Positions 11,066 through 24,801 are shown, counted from the stretch's first letter. The stretch: 64,000 bases of DNA from Aphelocoma coerulescens (GCF_041296385.1 NC_091023.1:25855924-25919923), one strand, 5' to 3'. Numbers and translations are program-made. The notes: generated from the sequence alone by a model not told the origin.

Positions 11066-11205
11066 CCATGAAATGGTTTGGGTTGGAAAGGACCTCAAAG
11101 CCCACCCAGTGCCACCCCTGCCATGAGCAGGGACACCTCCCACTGTCCCAGGCTGCTCCCCAGTCCCAATGTCCAGCCTGGCCCTGAGAACTGCCAGGCC
11201 CTGAA
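11066..11205 (-). mobile_element. CR1 LINE 3' fragment
   Basis: Starts GAAATGGTTTGGGTTGGAAA and continues through CACTGTCCCAGGCTGCTCCC; truncated after CCTGAGAACTGCCAGG. Confidence 0.88.
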
Positions 11206-11652
11206 ATCTGGAGCTCCTTCCAAACCAGAAATCATTTTCCAAAGCTTCCCTTTGACAAATTGGAAAAAAATTTGTGATGCTGCCACAGCACATCATTTGG
11301 GGAATGCAAGTCTCCTTAAATACGTACTGCAGCACTTAGCATCCTGCAAGTCAAAATCAGAACAAAAAAATTAAATAAATAAAAATGAGAAATATTTCTT
11401 GTGACAGGAGAGATTTCCATCCCAAAGTGACTTTTCCCCAGGAACCTTTCCGTGGAGCCAGTGTCCAGCCCCAGCATGCCAAGGGGCAGTGCTTTCCCTA
11501 GGCTGGCTCCTAAAGCAGCTGCAGTTTAGGCTCAGTTGCTGACTCTGGTCTATTATTAGGAAAACTTGGGGCATTATCTCTTTATGATCATTGGTAAAAA
11601 AAAATTTTAAATTTCAATATCCTGTGGTGGAAGCAGTGTGTGGATTTAACTG

Positions 11653-11715
11653 GATCATAAAACAGTTTGGGTTGGAAGGGACTTTTAAAGGTCAGCTGGT
11701 CCAACCCCCAGGAAT
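11653..11715 (-). mobile_element. CR1 LINE 3' tip
   Basis: Only the terminal block is present: CATAAAACAGTTTGGGTTGG and GGTCAGCTGGTCCAACCCCC. The second half points to a CR1 subfamily different from the common one here. Confidence 0.7.
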
Positions 11716-12113
11716 TCCTATAGGAACATTGTTTCCTACATAGATAGTTTATGTGTATATATTTATTTTAGGAATACGTATTTCCTAAGGCAGCAGGGAG
11801 CTGGGGGAGCAGCAGGTCACACGTGGGACGCTGCTCAGCCATCCCTGCTGCTCTGACCTCGGCACAGCGAGCCTGTGACACCCCTGTGCCTTGTACCAGC
11901 CTGTCACAGCATCCCTCTGATCCCCAGCACAGCTTCTCCTCACGCTCCTCTAGAGCCCCACAGAAATTCAGATGGCATTCCCTGAGTGGATGGGTCAGAG
12001 CTCACGTGGCTCTCTCAAAACTCCCCAGAACTGAAAATTCTCTCTAGTGGAGGGACGCTTTAAGGAGGGCAAAGGGGCTCAAGCTCCAAGCTGGAAAACC
12101 CAGTGAGATTTCC

Positions 12114-12215
12114 CCATCCCTGGCAGTGCCCAAGGCCAGGCTGGACATCGGGGCTTGGAGCAGCCTGGGACAGTGGAAAGAGTCCCTGCCCATGGCAGGG
12201 GTGGCACTGGGGGAG
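12114..12215 (+). mobile_element. CR1 LINE 3' fragment
   Basis: CCCTGGCAGTGCCCAAGGCC to CATGGCAGGGGTGGCACTGG; the 3' tip is lost where the CCCAG run begins. Confidence 0.85.
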
Positions 12216-12221
12216 TCCCTC

Positions 12222-12251
12222 CCAGCCCAGCCCAGCCCAGCCCAGCCCAGC
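12222..12251. repeat. (CCCAG)n short tandem repeat
   Basis: About six CCCAG units abutting a CR1 piece. Confidence 0.85.
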
Positions 12252-15127
12252 CCGTGAATCGGGATGTGAACAGGACAGACGCCGCTGAGGGACCGAGCTC
12301 TGATGCTGCAAAGGGGCAGAAATCCCATGTTCTCTGCCTGTTTGCACTTGAAAAGACGCAGAAGATGCTCCCAGGCCCTGATCAAAGAGGGAGTGGGTCC
12401 CTCGGTGCTGGGACACGAACCCCAGCAGAGGCAGAGCCCGGGCAGTGCCTGCTGCTCACGCTCGGGCAGCTTTGATCAGCCCTGCTCAGAGCACAGCCAC
12501 AGTCATCATCTCTGGCAGGGGAATCTTGCTCTCTTTCCCTCAAAAAAAGGTCAGTCTGAATTTTTTAATACATCAGGTTTCTCTGAGTGCAAATAAAGCT
12601 ATTTAAAGATGCACGAAGTGTGAGTTCAAACTGCAACTCCTGATTTCCTGCAGAACAACCCGAGCTGGGAAAGCCAAGTTTGCCACAGATCAGAGATGAA
12701 ATGGAAATTAAATAAATGAGCAAAGAGCACACATTTTCCAGCTAATTTTATATTTTCTTCAGCTCTATAAGGACAACAATAACGGGGCAGGAGCTACCCC
12801 TGCTACACCTTGCTGGCTGCAGACCTCAGGGAAGGTATTTTCTCTTATTATTGGAGTTAGAATGCTCGGGTCCTGCATAACAAAGATAAAACTGAAGCCT
12901 GTTTTCATTTTATCTTTAAGCTTCTTCATGCAGATAAAAAAGTAACCAGACAAAGCCCGATTGCCATGTTAAAGCTTCGGAGGTGTTATTTTTCCAGGAG
13001 TACATTAAAACGTGTTTGTACCAAAAAATGGGTTGAGACTATTTATCTCAAGGGGACTTTTTTTTTCTTTTGCATGAGCAGCACACAGGTGCACAGGTGA
13101 GAAGGAAGGGAATTGTTTACCCTCCCCACAGAGCACACATCCTCTCAGGAATTTACCTTCTGGCACAACCCACGTCGCAGTGAGTGACCGCGTGCTTGGG
13201 GCTTTGGGCACAGGGAGAGCGGCCCGAGAGCTCACGATGACTCGAGTGAGAATAACAAGCACCTTAAAGCCCTTTAAATGCAAGGAATAAATATCTGTGG
13301 TACTGGATGGCCCTGCCTGAGGTCCCCCTGTGTCCACCTTGTGCTCCCAGACCCCGGCTGGGGGTCAGAGGGGCTGGGGACAGGAGCATCAGCAGGAGCA
13401 CATGGGTGGGGAATCCTTGGGGTTCTTTTTTTTCCATGATCATCACAAAAACCAGGCAGGGATGTGAGTTTTGGCTCAGCAAGGTGAGCTCTAAAGCATC
13501 GGGTGTGGCTGGGGAAGGGAGGGGCTCTGGTTCAGGAGTCAGGGGCAGGGAAGGCGCCCACAGCCAAGGCAGAGGCCCAGCGTGGCACAGGCTGCTCCAC
13601 TCCCCTTGGAAATCAAAAAAAAAAAGGCAAAGGAAGCACAAGGCACATTTGGCATTTCAAACAACAGCCAAGGATGATTCACAGCCTCAGCCAACACACG
13701 CACTGGGGAAGAAAAATATACTGGAGAGAGAGATGTGTTTTTCAAATTGCTCCTTTTCCCCGTTCCAAGTCCCTGTCTCTCTCTCACATATCCCAGCTCA
13801 TGGTTTACAAAGGCATCCCCAGCCCCAGGACTCAGGGGCAGACACACCTCCCACTCCTGCCTCTTGCCCGTCACCTTGCTCCCTTTGCCTTGAAAAACCA
13901 TTTTCCAACTGGATATCCTCACCTTTAATGGGAATTCCTGCCGTAAGCCCAGGTTTGGCTCCATTTCCCTCACACTCTGAGCCCAGCAGGGTGTGATGCT
14001 CAGTGCCAAAGCAAACCCCACCCCTGGACAGTGCCACTGCCAGCAGGAATGTCACCTCTGCAGGAGCAAAGGGCTCCTGGCTGAGCCCCACAGCCTCTGC
14101 TGCTGCTGCCAGCCCCGTGGGATGCCCGTCCTGCTCCTGGCAGGGATGGTGCCACACGGAGCTCTGGCACGTGGGGCTGGTGCTGAGCACGGAGGGAGCC
14201 AGGGCTGTGCAAATCTCATCCCCAGAGCAAAGGGCAAGAGCAGCACCTGACTCCTCAGGGCTCACAAGACACCAATTTCTACAGCCAGTTATGAGCTTTT
14301 GTACATGGGTTTGTCCTGCTCATTTCCTTGCAGTCAGGGCCCATCACCTTGGTGGAGACAGCCTCAGCATTCTCCCAAAATCAACGGGAACCCACAGGCT
14401 CGGGATCTTCCCTCAACTAAACACGTGAGAAGCGTGACCTTGTTTTTCCCTGGGACCACATTTTGGATCCAGCATCAAGGAGAGAGCCTCACACCATCCC
14501 CAGGGCCAGGCTGTGCAGATCCTCAGTTAAAGGCTCACCTGGAGGAAACTCACCCAAAGGAGGAGCTGAAAGCTCAGCCCAGGCAGGAGCAGGACACTGG
14601 GATACTGCAGGAGCTGGGTCCCAGGGAAGTTCAGCCTGGCTGAGCAGTTCCAGCTCCACAGGAGCTCCAGTAACCCAGGAATGATGCTCAGCCACTGCTC
14701 CGAGGGGCTCGGGGCCCTTCCCAGGTATCCCTGCCTGGGAAAACACTGCCAGCACCTCTGGCAGCACAGGCAGGACCCAGCAGAGGAGTTCACTCACACG
14801 TGAGCTGGGAGGAGCAGGATGTCACTGAAGGGTCCCCGCTGCCTCAGCCCTGCCCACATTTGATTTCTGCCCCACTTCCCATTCTCCTCCCTCTTTTCAT
14901 CCTGCAGGATGAAGCACACTCCCACCTTGCTGAGATTTTGCCAGGCTTTTGAGGAAGACTGCTGAGCCTTCAGAAACTTTAGTGAGCCCTAAATTAGATT
15001 TTCATGCTGCAGAGAACACCGGGAAACACATTTATCTTTTGGGGAACTGCAAGAGAGAAGCCACTTAGGAAAGTCAGATACAGCAGCACTCGGAGCAGAC
15101 ACCTGATGGATCTGCAGAGGGAACGGT

Positions 15128-15382
15128 GGGACAAGAGGGATGGTTTTAAACTGAAAGAGAGGAGATTCAGATCAGATATTGGGGAGAATTTACTCCCTGT
15201 GAGGGTGGGGAGGTCCTGGCACAGGGTGCCCAGAGCAGCTGTGGCTGCCCCTGGATCCCTGGCAGTGTCCAAGGCCAGGCTGGACATTGGGGCTTGGAGC
15301 AGCCTGGGACAGTGGGAGGTGTCCCTGCCATGGCAGGGAAGAGAGCAGGAGGGGCTTTAAGGCCCTTCCAACCCAAAACAAA
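15128..15382 (+). mobile_element. CR1 LINE 3' end
   Basis: Includes the upstream part GGTTTTAAACTGAAAGAGAG and TGAGGGTGGGGAGGTCCTGG, then the common body to CTTTAAGGCCCTTCCAACCC. Opposite strand to the gene. Confidence 0.9.
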
Positions 15383-16159
15383 AGGTGCTGTGCCGCAGTA
15401 GAAATACCTGCACATCCCAGGGAATTTCTGGGTTTCAGGCGTTCCAGCTCCCCTCTCCCCAAATCCTGCCCACAGGGCAGGGACTGCAGGGCTCACTGTG
15501 CTGGAGCAGGAGGAGGTGCCCAGCAGCCTCCCCAGCCCCCCTGCTCCCTGCACAGCTGCACTCACAAAGGCTCAGTATATTTAGATGCTGCTGCAGTTCC
15601 ACCCGCTTGAAATCAAAGAAAAGCTCTGCAAAACTGTTTTTTTCTTTTCCTGCTGCTACTTCCTTCCCGTGGCTTTTCTCCTCCACCACAACAGAGCAGC
15701 ACTTGGGGAAGCTGTGAAGCTGATAAATAAAACCTCTGCACAGACAAGACAAGTCCTTTCCAAGGCTGGAGCTATTTTAACCAGAAGAGCTCTTGGCAGA
15801 AGGGGCCTTGTTTCTCTGACTTGTGGTACAGGGTGACTTTCACAATTCCCTCCAGTTTAAAATCAAATCCCCAAGCATATTGGAAAAATAGGCCGACACC
15901 TGCCCTGTGAGCAGCCAGCCCTGGCAGGGATGGGGCTGGAAGGATCAGGCAGAACCCAGGTCCTCACCTGCTCCAAGGCAGCAGCACCTCCTCGCCCACC
16001 TCGGACCCTGGGAATGCTCAGCCCTCACCAATGGCACCTGGGCAGGTAACCCTCCCAAACTTATCCCAAACCCTCTCTGCTCTCAGAACTTGTGCTCCTG
16101 TTTTCCAACAAAGAGCACCAAGACCTTATTTTTCTGTCTGAACAGCCTGAGCAGAATAA

Positions 16160-16262
16160 TCACAGAACCATGGAATGGTTTGGGTTGGAAGGACCTCAAA
16201 GCTCATCCCATTCCAGCCCCGGCTTGGACAGGGACACTTCCCACTAGACCAGGTTGCTCTGA
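16160..16262 (-). mobile_element. CR1 LINE 3' tip
   Basis: AATCACAGAACCATGGAATG followed by GTTTGGGTTGGAAGGACC; breaks off at a short AATAATAAT inverted repeat (16264-16300). Confidence 0.8.
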
Positions 16263-17545
16263 CCTAATAATAATGTAATTGTTAAATAATATTATTATTG
16301 GGCTTCTCAAGGAAAATTCCAGTAACTACCAAGCCAAATTGCATCCAGGATGGAAATCCAAGCATGCCATAGGTTGTGAGTCTACCGACAGCAGTGTTTC
16401 CCTGAAGTGCTTCACAGGTCTATGGCTTGGTACAGGCTCCTTGGATCTGTGTGTACATGAATTGATTTAAATACTCTGAGTAAGTGTAGCATGAATGTTG
16501 CCATCTCAGATTCATAATTAGCTTAGATTCATAATTAAGCTACTGTTGTGCTTATAGCAAATCCTATTGAGTCACTTTATAAATGTTAAATTAGTCAACT
16601 GATTAAGCCCCGCTATTGTTGTGTTGATCAGGCATTGCTAAATCCTTCAGACCTAAAGCACTGATCCCGTCTGAGGCTGAGTTTGGCACCGGGGCTGCTC
16701 TGAACCCCAGGACTCAACAGGAGGGTCTCCTTCCCCCTCTGCATCCCCACCCTTCTGTGGGCCAGCATCCCCTTAAATCACTGCAGACTGATTTTAACCT
16801 GATTTTCCCTCAAGTGCTCTGTCTGTGTAGCAATGAAATGAACTCTGCCTTCAAACTCTATGATTTTATAAATTTGTATTAAACCTGGGTTTGCTGATGC
16901 CTTTCTCAGTGGTTCTTCAGCAACCTAAAGTGGTGCCTCCACCTCCCTGTGGCAGCACCTCTGACCTCCCAGGAACAGGGAATGGGGCTGGAGAGGCTCT
17001 GGCAGCCCAGAGCATCCATTCCTGGGGGGTTCTGCACATCCTGGGGGCTTCACGCTCCTGATGCTCAGCCTGGCACTGTGGGAAGGAGCTCACAGTGAGC
17101 AAACAGCCTCCTCCTCCCCACAGCACTGGGGACAAAACACAGATCTCTGTATTTCAGGCACGGAGCCCCATCAGGGCGTTTCTGGCCTGAGCAAAGCCAG
17201 CAGGAGCTCTCATGAGCTGAGCAGCGCCCGCAGCTGCCCCTCCTGAGAGAGAAAACACGGAGGGGATGAAACATCAGTAAGGCATTCCTAAGGCGTTCCG
17301 TGGTGCTGGAGTCGGCGTGGAGCGGGGATAACGAGGCACAGGGCGGATGAAACGGAACGGAGCTCTGCCCCAGCCCGGGCACATCTCTGCGCCCCGGCCG
17401 GCACTCGGGGCTCCTGGGGACACCCACACGGGATCCCTGCAGGCTGCCCCTCACAGGGAGCGGGCACAGCAGAGGGTTTCACACCCCAAACCCTCACACA
17501 GCTCCCCGGGAGTGCCGGGCTGCGGAAGAGGCCAGAGGTACTCAC

Positions 17546-17589
17546 CCAACCCGAGGCACGACACTCTCAGCCCGGACTTTCCGAGGTTC
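17546..17589 (-). CDS. KCNAB1: KCNAB1 first common exon (start of reductase core)
   Basis: This 44 bp exon encodes NLGKSGLRVSCLGL, flanked by single bases of Arg and Gly codons. It is the first beta strand of the aldo-keto reductase barrel, shared by all Kvbeta proteins. The acceptor is a CTTCCAG ending at 17590 and the donor is GTGAGT from 17545. The first base completes the Arg codon begun by each of the three first exons. In Kvbeta1.1 numbering it covers residues 73-88. Confidence 0.97.
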
Positions 17590-17891
17590 CTGGAAGGAAA
17601 AGAAAATAATTAGAAAATACAGTTCAGCCCTCAAGGGACACAGAGATCAACCCTATGGGAAGCCAGTAGCTGGAGAAGACAAGCCACTGCTTTTGTCCAG
17701 ATCCTGTGTTTTCCTCGCAAAGGGGCAGATCCCCCACAGTGGGATCTGAGCACCCACGCTGGGCAAGGGGGGATGTGCTGCCATCCTCCTCCCTGAGTGC
17801 TCAGGCCTGGGAATAAACCCAGATACACTCAGCTGTACCTCACATCCATCTGGGGTCCCACAAATCAGGCACAAACACTCCCCGCACTTCC

Positions 17892-17970
17892 ACAGAATCC
17901 CAGAGTGGTTTGGGTGGGAAGGACCTTGCAGCTCACCCTGTTCCACCCCCTGCCACGGGGCAGGATCAAG
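17892..17970 (-). mobile_element. CR1 LINE 3' tip
   Basis: GAATCCCAGAGTGGTTTGGG and GGAAGGACCTTGCAGCTCAC; 300 bp upstream of the first common exon. Confidence 0.8.
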
Positions 17971-18482
17971 GTATAAATTACTGACCACCCGTCTGCCTTC
18001 TGCTGCAGAGCACCTCAAACAGTCCCTGAGCTTTTTGCAACTCCTGGTGAGTTATTTGAAGCCAAATAAAATAAAACAGAAGAAAAAGCTCTGCTGGCCC
18101 CGGGGCAGGGTCAGGGAAGGGGTTGGACAAAACACCCCAGGTTGTGCCCTGTTCTTTCAGCTCGTCCCATTTTTCCACACTGGATTTCCTGGCCGTTTCA
18201 GGTGTTCATTCCTCTGGCACAATTTCCCACTGGAGCATCCCTGGGAGGGGCAGGAGGACCAGCCCAACACCAGCCAGACCTTGGGGCAGAAGTGCCCATC
18301 CTCCCACCCCTCCAGGACCCCTTAATGCACTGCTGCACCCAAAATTTAGTGCTGCTAATGGGAATTTAAGATGTTGGGAGGCACAGGAACTTGACCTGCA
18401 GGTCTGTTTGAAAAGCTGCAGCTGCATCTCCAGCACCACGGGCCCCCAGGCTCACAGCACAGCTGGGGCAGGCACTGACCTC

Positions 18483-18555
18483 GTTTTTTTTTTCTGTTCT
18501 ATTTTTTCTTCTTTATTCCCTTTCTATTTTTCCTCCCTTTTTATTTCTTCCCAGT
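18483..18555. repeat. Pyrimidine-rich (T-rich) low-complexity stretch
   Basis: Nearly pure T and C from 18483 to 18555, with a T run at 18485-18493. Confidence 0.6.
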
Positions 18556-20234
18556 CTTTTGAGAGCAAGCACAGCTGGACCCTGCCCACCAAACCCATCC
18601 ATGCCCAGAACTGCACAAACGATGCCCATCCTCCCCAGCACCACTGGAACCCCTGGGAGGTTCAAAGGCAAAGCCCCAGAGCTGCAGCACGGTGGGCAGG
18701 AACTCCACAATTCCAGATCCTTGGGACTGGGATCTCTGCGTTCCTTCTGGACACAGCCCAAACACCCCGTAATGCTCCTTGGAGTCAAGTGCTGCTGTTC
18801 ATTCCCACACAGATTCCAATTATTTTATAGGAGAAGGGGTTTTAAATCCTGTTTCTCACTGACCTGTTCTTTGCTTTTCAAAGTCTGGCTCTGTGGGCAC
18901 AGCTCATCCATGAACTCCTCTCTCCACATAAATATAAATATATATCTACACATACACCCTTTATAGATAGATCTGCACATATATATTCTTTATAAACACA
19001 GCTATATGCACGTCCTTTACACATAAACACAAACACACCCCTTTAAATCGGTATATTCATGCCCATACCCTTTGTGTACACCCCTTTTTAATCACACACA
19101 CGTATTGCCACTATCTGCATGCAAGTACAGATCCCCTCCAAACACCCTTTTCTATAAATACCTATATAAATGTACACGTATGGACACACAGTGAGTGAAT
19201 CCCTGTGGTGCTTCCCTGCATTTGTAGGATTCACCACCCCGGCGCTGGGGTCTGAGCCCAGACCCCAATGACTGTCCTGTCCTTCCCCACAGCTCCCCTG
19301 TGCCACGAAGCCACACCAGGGCTGGTGCCTCCCCACTCCAGAGGTTTTTTGGGGTAAAACACATCAGGATTTGCTCCAGGGAGCAATACCCAGCTCTGTG
19401 AAGAGTCTGCTCAGCCAACAAATCCGGGCAGAAATGTTGTGTTTGGATTTCCAGAGCTCTGCCATTTGCTCAGCACACACCTGACCCGGATATTTGGAAC
19501 ATTGACGGTGGGAGCCGATGCTGGAAATGCCAAATCCCTGAAGGGCAAGATCCCTCCTGCTCCAGCAGGGAGCTGGGAGGCCGCTGGGCAGGAGGATTCC
19601 TGAGGCCACGGCCCAGCCTGGAGACATCCCCAGGAGTGCTCCCATCCCTGGGAACCGCCCTCAGCCGCACAGGAACAGGAGAGCACCGAGGCCACAGCAG
19701 CACGGGGAGCCACCACACCAGCTGTGAGCTGGTCACTCTGGGGTGCCTGGGCCCCAGCACAGACCTCGGGCTGTGTAAGAGCTCCCTGAGCCCAGCACTG
19801 CTTCCTCCAGCAGAGCAGGAATTTGTCTGGAATTTGTCACTCAAGACCTGCTTCTCCTCTGCCTCCCAGAACAGAAGAAACAAACCAACAAAACCCCCAC
19901 AAAAATACAAAAACCCACCAAGGAAATAGCTGGGTATAATCTACATTTGCACCGATTTTGCAGCGCCCAGGTGGATGCATACGGAGATGTATCAGACACG
20001 CACAGACAGACACACAGACACGTGCCTGCAGCTGCACAATTGCCAAGTGAAATCAATGGGCTGTCTCTAAGTAACGGGGCAGTAAAAGCTCTTCGAGCTT
20101 CCACTGCACTAATTCCGGGCTCTGAGACAATGAACCAGCTCCGTCCCTGCAGCTGAACGGGCAGCAGCCCCACAGATCCCTGAGGATGGCTGTGCTGGGA
20201 GTGGGGGTTAGAAGGTGTTGGGAACGGTGATGGG

Positions 20235-20281
20235 AGCAAATCCCAGTTCATTGGGAGCACATCCCAGTTCATTGGGAGCAC
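20235..20281. repeat. 21 bp tandem duplication
   Basis: Two copies of ATCCCAGTTCATTGGGAGCA plus C, directly adjacent. Confidence 0.85.
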
Positions 20282-20357
20282 CTGCTCTGGCCATGCACAG
20301 CTGAGCATCCTCCTGGAAAAACTGCTGGAGTGCCTGTGCCAGGCAGCTCAGGGTGCT

Positions 20358-20664
20358 CACTTGGAGGAGAGAAGGTTCTGGGCTAAAGGGAGAGGGACTT
20401 GGGACAATGGGGAATGGCTTCCCACTGCCAGAAGGCAGGGATAGATGGGATATTGGGAAGGAATTCCTCCCTGAGGGTGGGCAGGCCCTGGCACAGGGTG
20501 CCCAGAGCAGCTGGGGCTGCCCCTGGATCCCTGGCAGTGCCCAAGGCCAGGCTGGACACGGGGGCTTGGAGCAGCCTGGGACAGTGGGAGGTGTCCCTGC
20601 CCATGGCAGGGGATGGAATTGTATGGTGTTGAGCTTCCCTTCCAACCCAAACCATTCCATGACT
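20358..20664 (+). mobile_element. CR1 LINE 3' end, long copy
   Basis: Runs from GGAGAGAAGGTTCTGGGCTA through ACTGCCAGAAGGCAGGGATA and the body to CCCTTCCAACCCAAACCATT. It is nearly complete for the 3' end type in this window and opposite to the gene. Confidence 0.92.
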
Positions 20665-23600
20665 GATTTTTGGACAGCAATTATCAGCCTGTGCACAGGG
20701 CTGCTGCCCTGGTCACCGGTCTCTGCTCAGCACTTGCCAACACCAGGGTGGGAGATGGGTCCCCACCCCCAGCCAGCCCTGAGCATCCCCCAGTGGTGTC
20801 CCTGACACTGAGAACCAGGCCAGCAGAGCCTTTTGCTGCTGTTCAGGTCCCAAGGGTGTCATTCCATCCCTGAGCCCCAGCTCTGCCTCCCAAACACCCG
20901 GCACTGCCACTGCTCCCAGGGTTATCCTGCTGCTATTGAATCACTCTTCCAGAAGGAAAATTCCAGTTGGAAGCCAGTGCAGCCAAGGGGTGGAGCAGCC
21001 ATCAGAGAGGACCAAGCAGGAGCCTCCGGTCTCTGAGGATCGCTTTGCCCAGCCAAAGCAGCTGATTAAAAGTCAGCTCTGATGCCTCCTTTCCTGGTTT
21101 TTCATCAGCACAGCAAACGTGCTTCTCCTGCTGGGAGTCCCCTATGCTCTGCAGATGTGGAGCAATGATTCTGCTCCCACAAATCACTGCCCAACCCACA
21201 GCACCCAGAGAGCACCCAGAGTTTACCTGCTGCTGTGCCCCATCCCCACAGCCACCCTGGTCCCCTTTGCACAGCTCCTGCCTCCCAGTCTGGAACTGCC
21301 TCCTTTTCCTCGCCCTTTTCCCCACAGTTGCACCACAAGCAAGGCCTGAAGGTGTTCAACATCTCAGCTTTGGGTTCTTTCAAAGGCAGAGTCCAAAGCC
21401 AAACAGCATCATGCTGGTGTGTGCCCAAAGCTGGGCTACAGCACAGCCTGGCCACTGGAGAGGCCTCACAGGGGGATGGGGGGGGGAAAGGGGCAGGAAG
21501 GAGAGGTTTTGGGGCAGACAATGGGGCAGCCCCTCTCAGTGCACACAGTGGAGCTGTACAAACCTCGCTGAGGTCACCCAAACCTCCAAGGCAGGACAGT
21601 CACAGCCCCCTCAGCACACAGCACCACAGGGCACTGGTTTATTTCGTGGAGAGAAGAGACACCCCAGCTTTTCTGCTGTTTGTAGCTCTAAGATGTATTT
21701 TCAGCTTAACTGCAAAACTTTGCAGTCTCCTTCCCCAGGGAGCAGCCTTGGGACAGGTGAGTGCAGCGTCCGTGCCCTCCTGTCCTGGTGCCCTGCACCG
21801 AACAGGGGACAGCGAAATCCGAGGGGACTTCAGCCCTGCCCAGAGCCCAGCTCTGCAGGTGGGTTTAACTCGGCTCTGCCTCGCTGGCAGGATCCAAGGG
21901 TGACATTTTCCCTGCACAGCAGGAGCCGGGGCCGGCACCACGTCCCCGCAGCACCAGCGGCTGTGCCAGATTGGCGAGCGCGGAGCGAGGCTCTGAATCA
22001 CGGCAAGCACAGCCTGGGGCCCTGGCACGCTGTTAAAAATACCCCGAGCCACCACAACAGCGTCGGGCAGCGCTGACATTTCCCTTGACTAGGCTTTTCC
22101 AAGCGCGGCACGTCATTCCCGAGGGATCCTGCGGGCGTGGGGCAGGAGCTCTCCGGGGTGCCGGGGCAGCATCCCCGGGAGCTGCCGCCAGATCCAGCCA
22201 GACACACGTGCCAGCGGCAGGGAAAAGGCTGGGAAGGAGGTGTCAGCACAGCCCACGGACAGCGGGAATGGATGGCACCCTCCTGCCGGACAGGACCCTC
22301 TGGATGGCGCAGCCACAGGGCTGGCCACCCCCCCGCCGCACGGCAGGTCTGCTCCGAGAGTCACAGCCGTGCTTCTCCTGCCACATCTGTGCCCGCTCCT
22401 TCCTCATCCTCCTCCATCACCCGCAGGCTCAGAGCCTCCGTGCCCAGCGATTGCAGGGATTTTCCCTGGGATGAGCTCAGGTTTTGGCCTGGTGGGCAGT
22501 GTCCCAGCTGGGCACCAGCTCCGCGGCTGCAGGGGCCGCTCCAGCGGCACAGAGACCTGGAAAACTTTGCTCAGCTGCTGCCAGCCCTTCCCAGCCTGCA
22601 GCCAAGGGGAAAGCCCCTGCCTGGGCAGCAGGTATCACATCCCTGGGGCTCAAAGGCTCTGATTCTCCCTGCCCCTGTGAATCGTTCCCGTTTTCCTCGT
22701 TTCTAGCAGATACGCGGCTCCTTATCAGCAGCTCAGCCTGGCTGGGGACCACACCTGGCTCCCCACAGCCCACCCTGGCTGCTCAGAGGAAAACCACAAC
22801 CCAAGCCCACCACAGCACCGAGTCCTTTACACACGGAGGAAACGCTGCTCAGAAGAGACACTTCGGTTCTGCTGCAGAGCTGAATAAGCCCGAGTTAATT
22901 GTTTTATTAGTAATGGGCTCGGGGGCTGACACCACTCAGTGCAGGACAGGGAGGCAGCAGATCCAGCCCTGAGGACACACTCAGGGCTGCAAAAGCCTCC
23001 AGCTCCTCAAATCTGGGGGAAAACCCATCATTTTGCTGGTTAGTCTCTTAACTGCAAACAGATGATGGGCAGAACAAGGAAAACAGGACAGAGATGCATT
23101 CCGGTGGGAGTGCTGGGTAAGGAGAGCCCCGTCTGTGTCCAAAGAAAGCACCAGGGCCCAACATGCACACAAAAGGTCAAGGTGACAATTTTTGGCTTCA
23201 AGAACCCCATGGTTCAACACCAGGATGTCAAAAAGTGACACAAAGGGAAAGGGAGGACTAACACATCCTGCAGCAGTACATCTGGGATAAAACCTGACAG
23301 CAAAAAGAAGGGGGGAAATATCACAGGTTTTCAAGACTCTTTTAACTAAAGTTAACATTACACACAGTCTTATCTTCCCACGGGGCCACATTACAAGGAA
23401 AAATCCCCTGGGATTGGGTTTCACCCTCCCTTGCTCCTGGGAATTGGATGCTGCTCAGAATCCTGCCTTAAACCAGCAGTGCCCAGCTTAGTCCCAGCCT
23501 AAACTTCCTTCAACACAGGGCAGCAGCGAGGCTCGTGGAAGACATGGAAAATTCCCAGTCCTCATTTTGCCTCTTCCCTCACCCCATGCCTCCTGCATGG

Positions 23601-24713
23601 GTTTTATGGGAATTTGGAGTTGAATTATTCCCTGGGAAGGGTGAGGGCTGACTGTGCAGGCAGAACTGAAGGAGAGCTAAAGGAATGTGTAATTTATATA
23701 TGTACATACAGATGCGGGATGAGCCCAGAGCAGAGAGCTCCCAGGGAAGCAGGCACAGGGATCCTGGGGAGCCAGGAGAAAGGAGAGGAGGACCGGAGAG
23801 CAGCGAGCTGTGGGGAGGATGAGGCTCAGCTCTGGCAGACAGAGACAAAGAGAGGATTTAGGAGAAAAAGGCCAACGTGGCAACGTTTCTGTGACCACCC
23901 ACTGCTGAGGCCACGTGCCCAGCAGAGCCCTGCAGTGGGACACTGGCACTGCTGGGCCCAGGATCTGAGCCAAGAGGCTGCTCAAATAAAGAAAAGGGGA
24001 AAATGTGGGGTAAAACATCCCTGCAAAGCAGCCTGTGCTACGTGGCAGGAATGGGGCTGTCTGCTGTGGCACGGAGCAGAAAGCAATGGTAATTATCCAG
24101 TTGTAATTGATCCTGCAGCAGGGGTGTGAGTGAGAGCCCATCAGTGGCAGTGAGTGCTCTGTAGCACTGGGCTGAGGCACCCGGGAGCAGCCCCAGCAGC
24201 CAGCCCAGGCACAGGGCAAACCCCTCTGCCTTCAGCCAGCAGTGGGGAAGGGCAAGTCCCCCCTGCAGGAAAACCTTCCCCATTGAACTACCACACACCT
24301 CCGGATCACACGGAGCTGGGAGAGCAGCACAAACCTCCTCCACCCACCCACAGAAACACCACCAACACCCACCCCTTCCCTGGCAAAGATTTATGGCCTG
24401 AGACACCTGTGCTGCTTAAGTACCTCGTTAACCTACGACTGGCTCCTCTGTCCTTCAGGGACAAAGCAATTACAGCACAATCCATCCCGTTTATCCAGGT
24501 GGGGGTTTGCTTCCCTGCTGCCCTTCTCTGGCGCAGGGAGAGTTTGGGTTTGGCCACATCAATTAACACCCCCCTAAATCAGCCCAAACCTTCCCTTCCA
24601 GTATTCCCAGCTGGAAGGGAGCAGGACAACCATCCTATCTGCCTGTGTATCCATCTATCTGCCTGTTTATCTATACATCTATCCAGCCATCTATCTTTCT
24701 ATTTATTTATCTG

Positions 24714-24801
24714 TCCATCCATCCATCCATCCATCCATCCATCCATCCATCCATCCATCCATCCATCCATCCATCCATCCATCCATCCATCCATCCATCC
24801 A
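24714..24801. repeat. (ATCC)n microsatellite
   Basis: About 22 perfect ATCC units, flanked by imperfect ATCT/ATCC DNA from about 24633 to 24890. The translated SIHP repeats are an artefact. Confidence 0.97.

Larger units (their letters stand above)
10810..17545 (-). other. KCNAB1 intron, 6.7 kb
   Basis: Carries five CR1 pieces, a CCCAG run and an A/T-rich block at 16480-16640. Stretches 12600-15120 and 16650-17540 hold nothing I recognise. Confidence 0.7.

Noticed and set aside
21144..22076. 310-codon plus-strand frame
   Set aside because: No recognisable domain and no splice-consistent context; composition like surrounding GC-rich intron.
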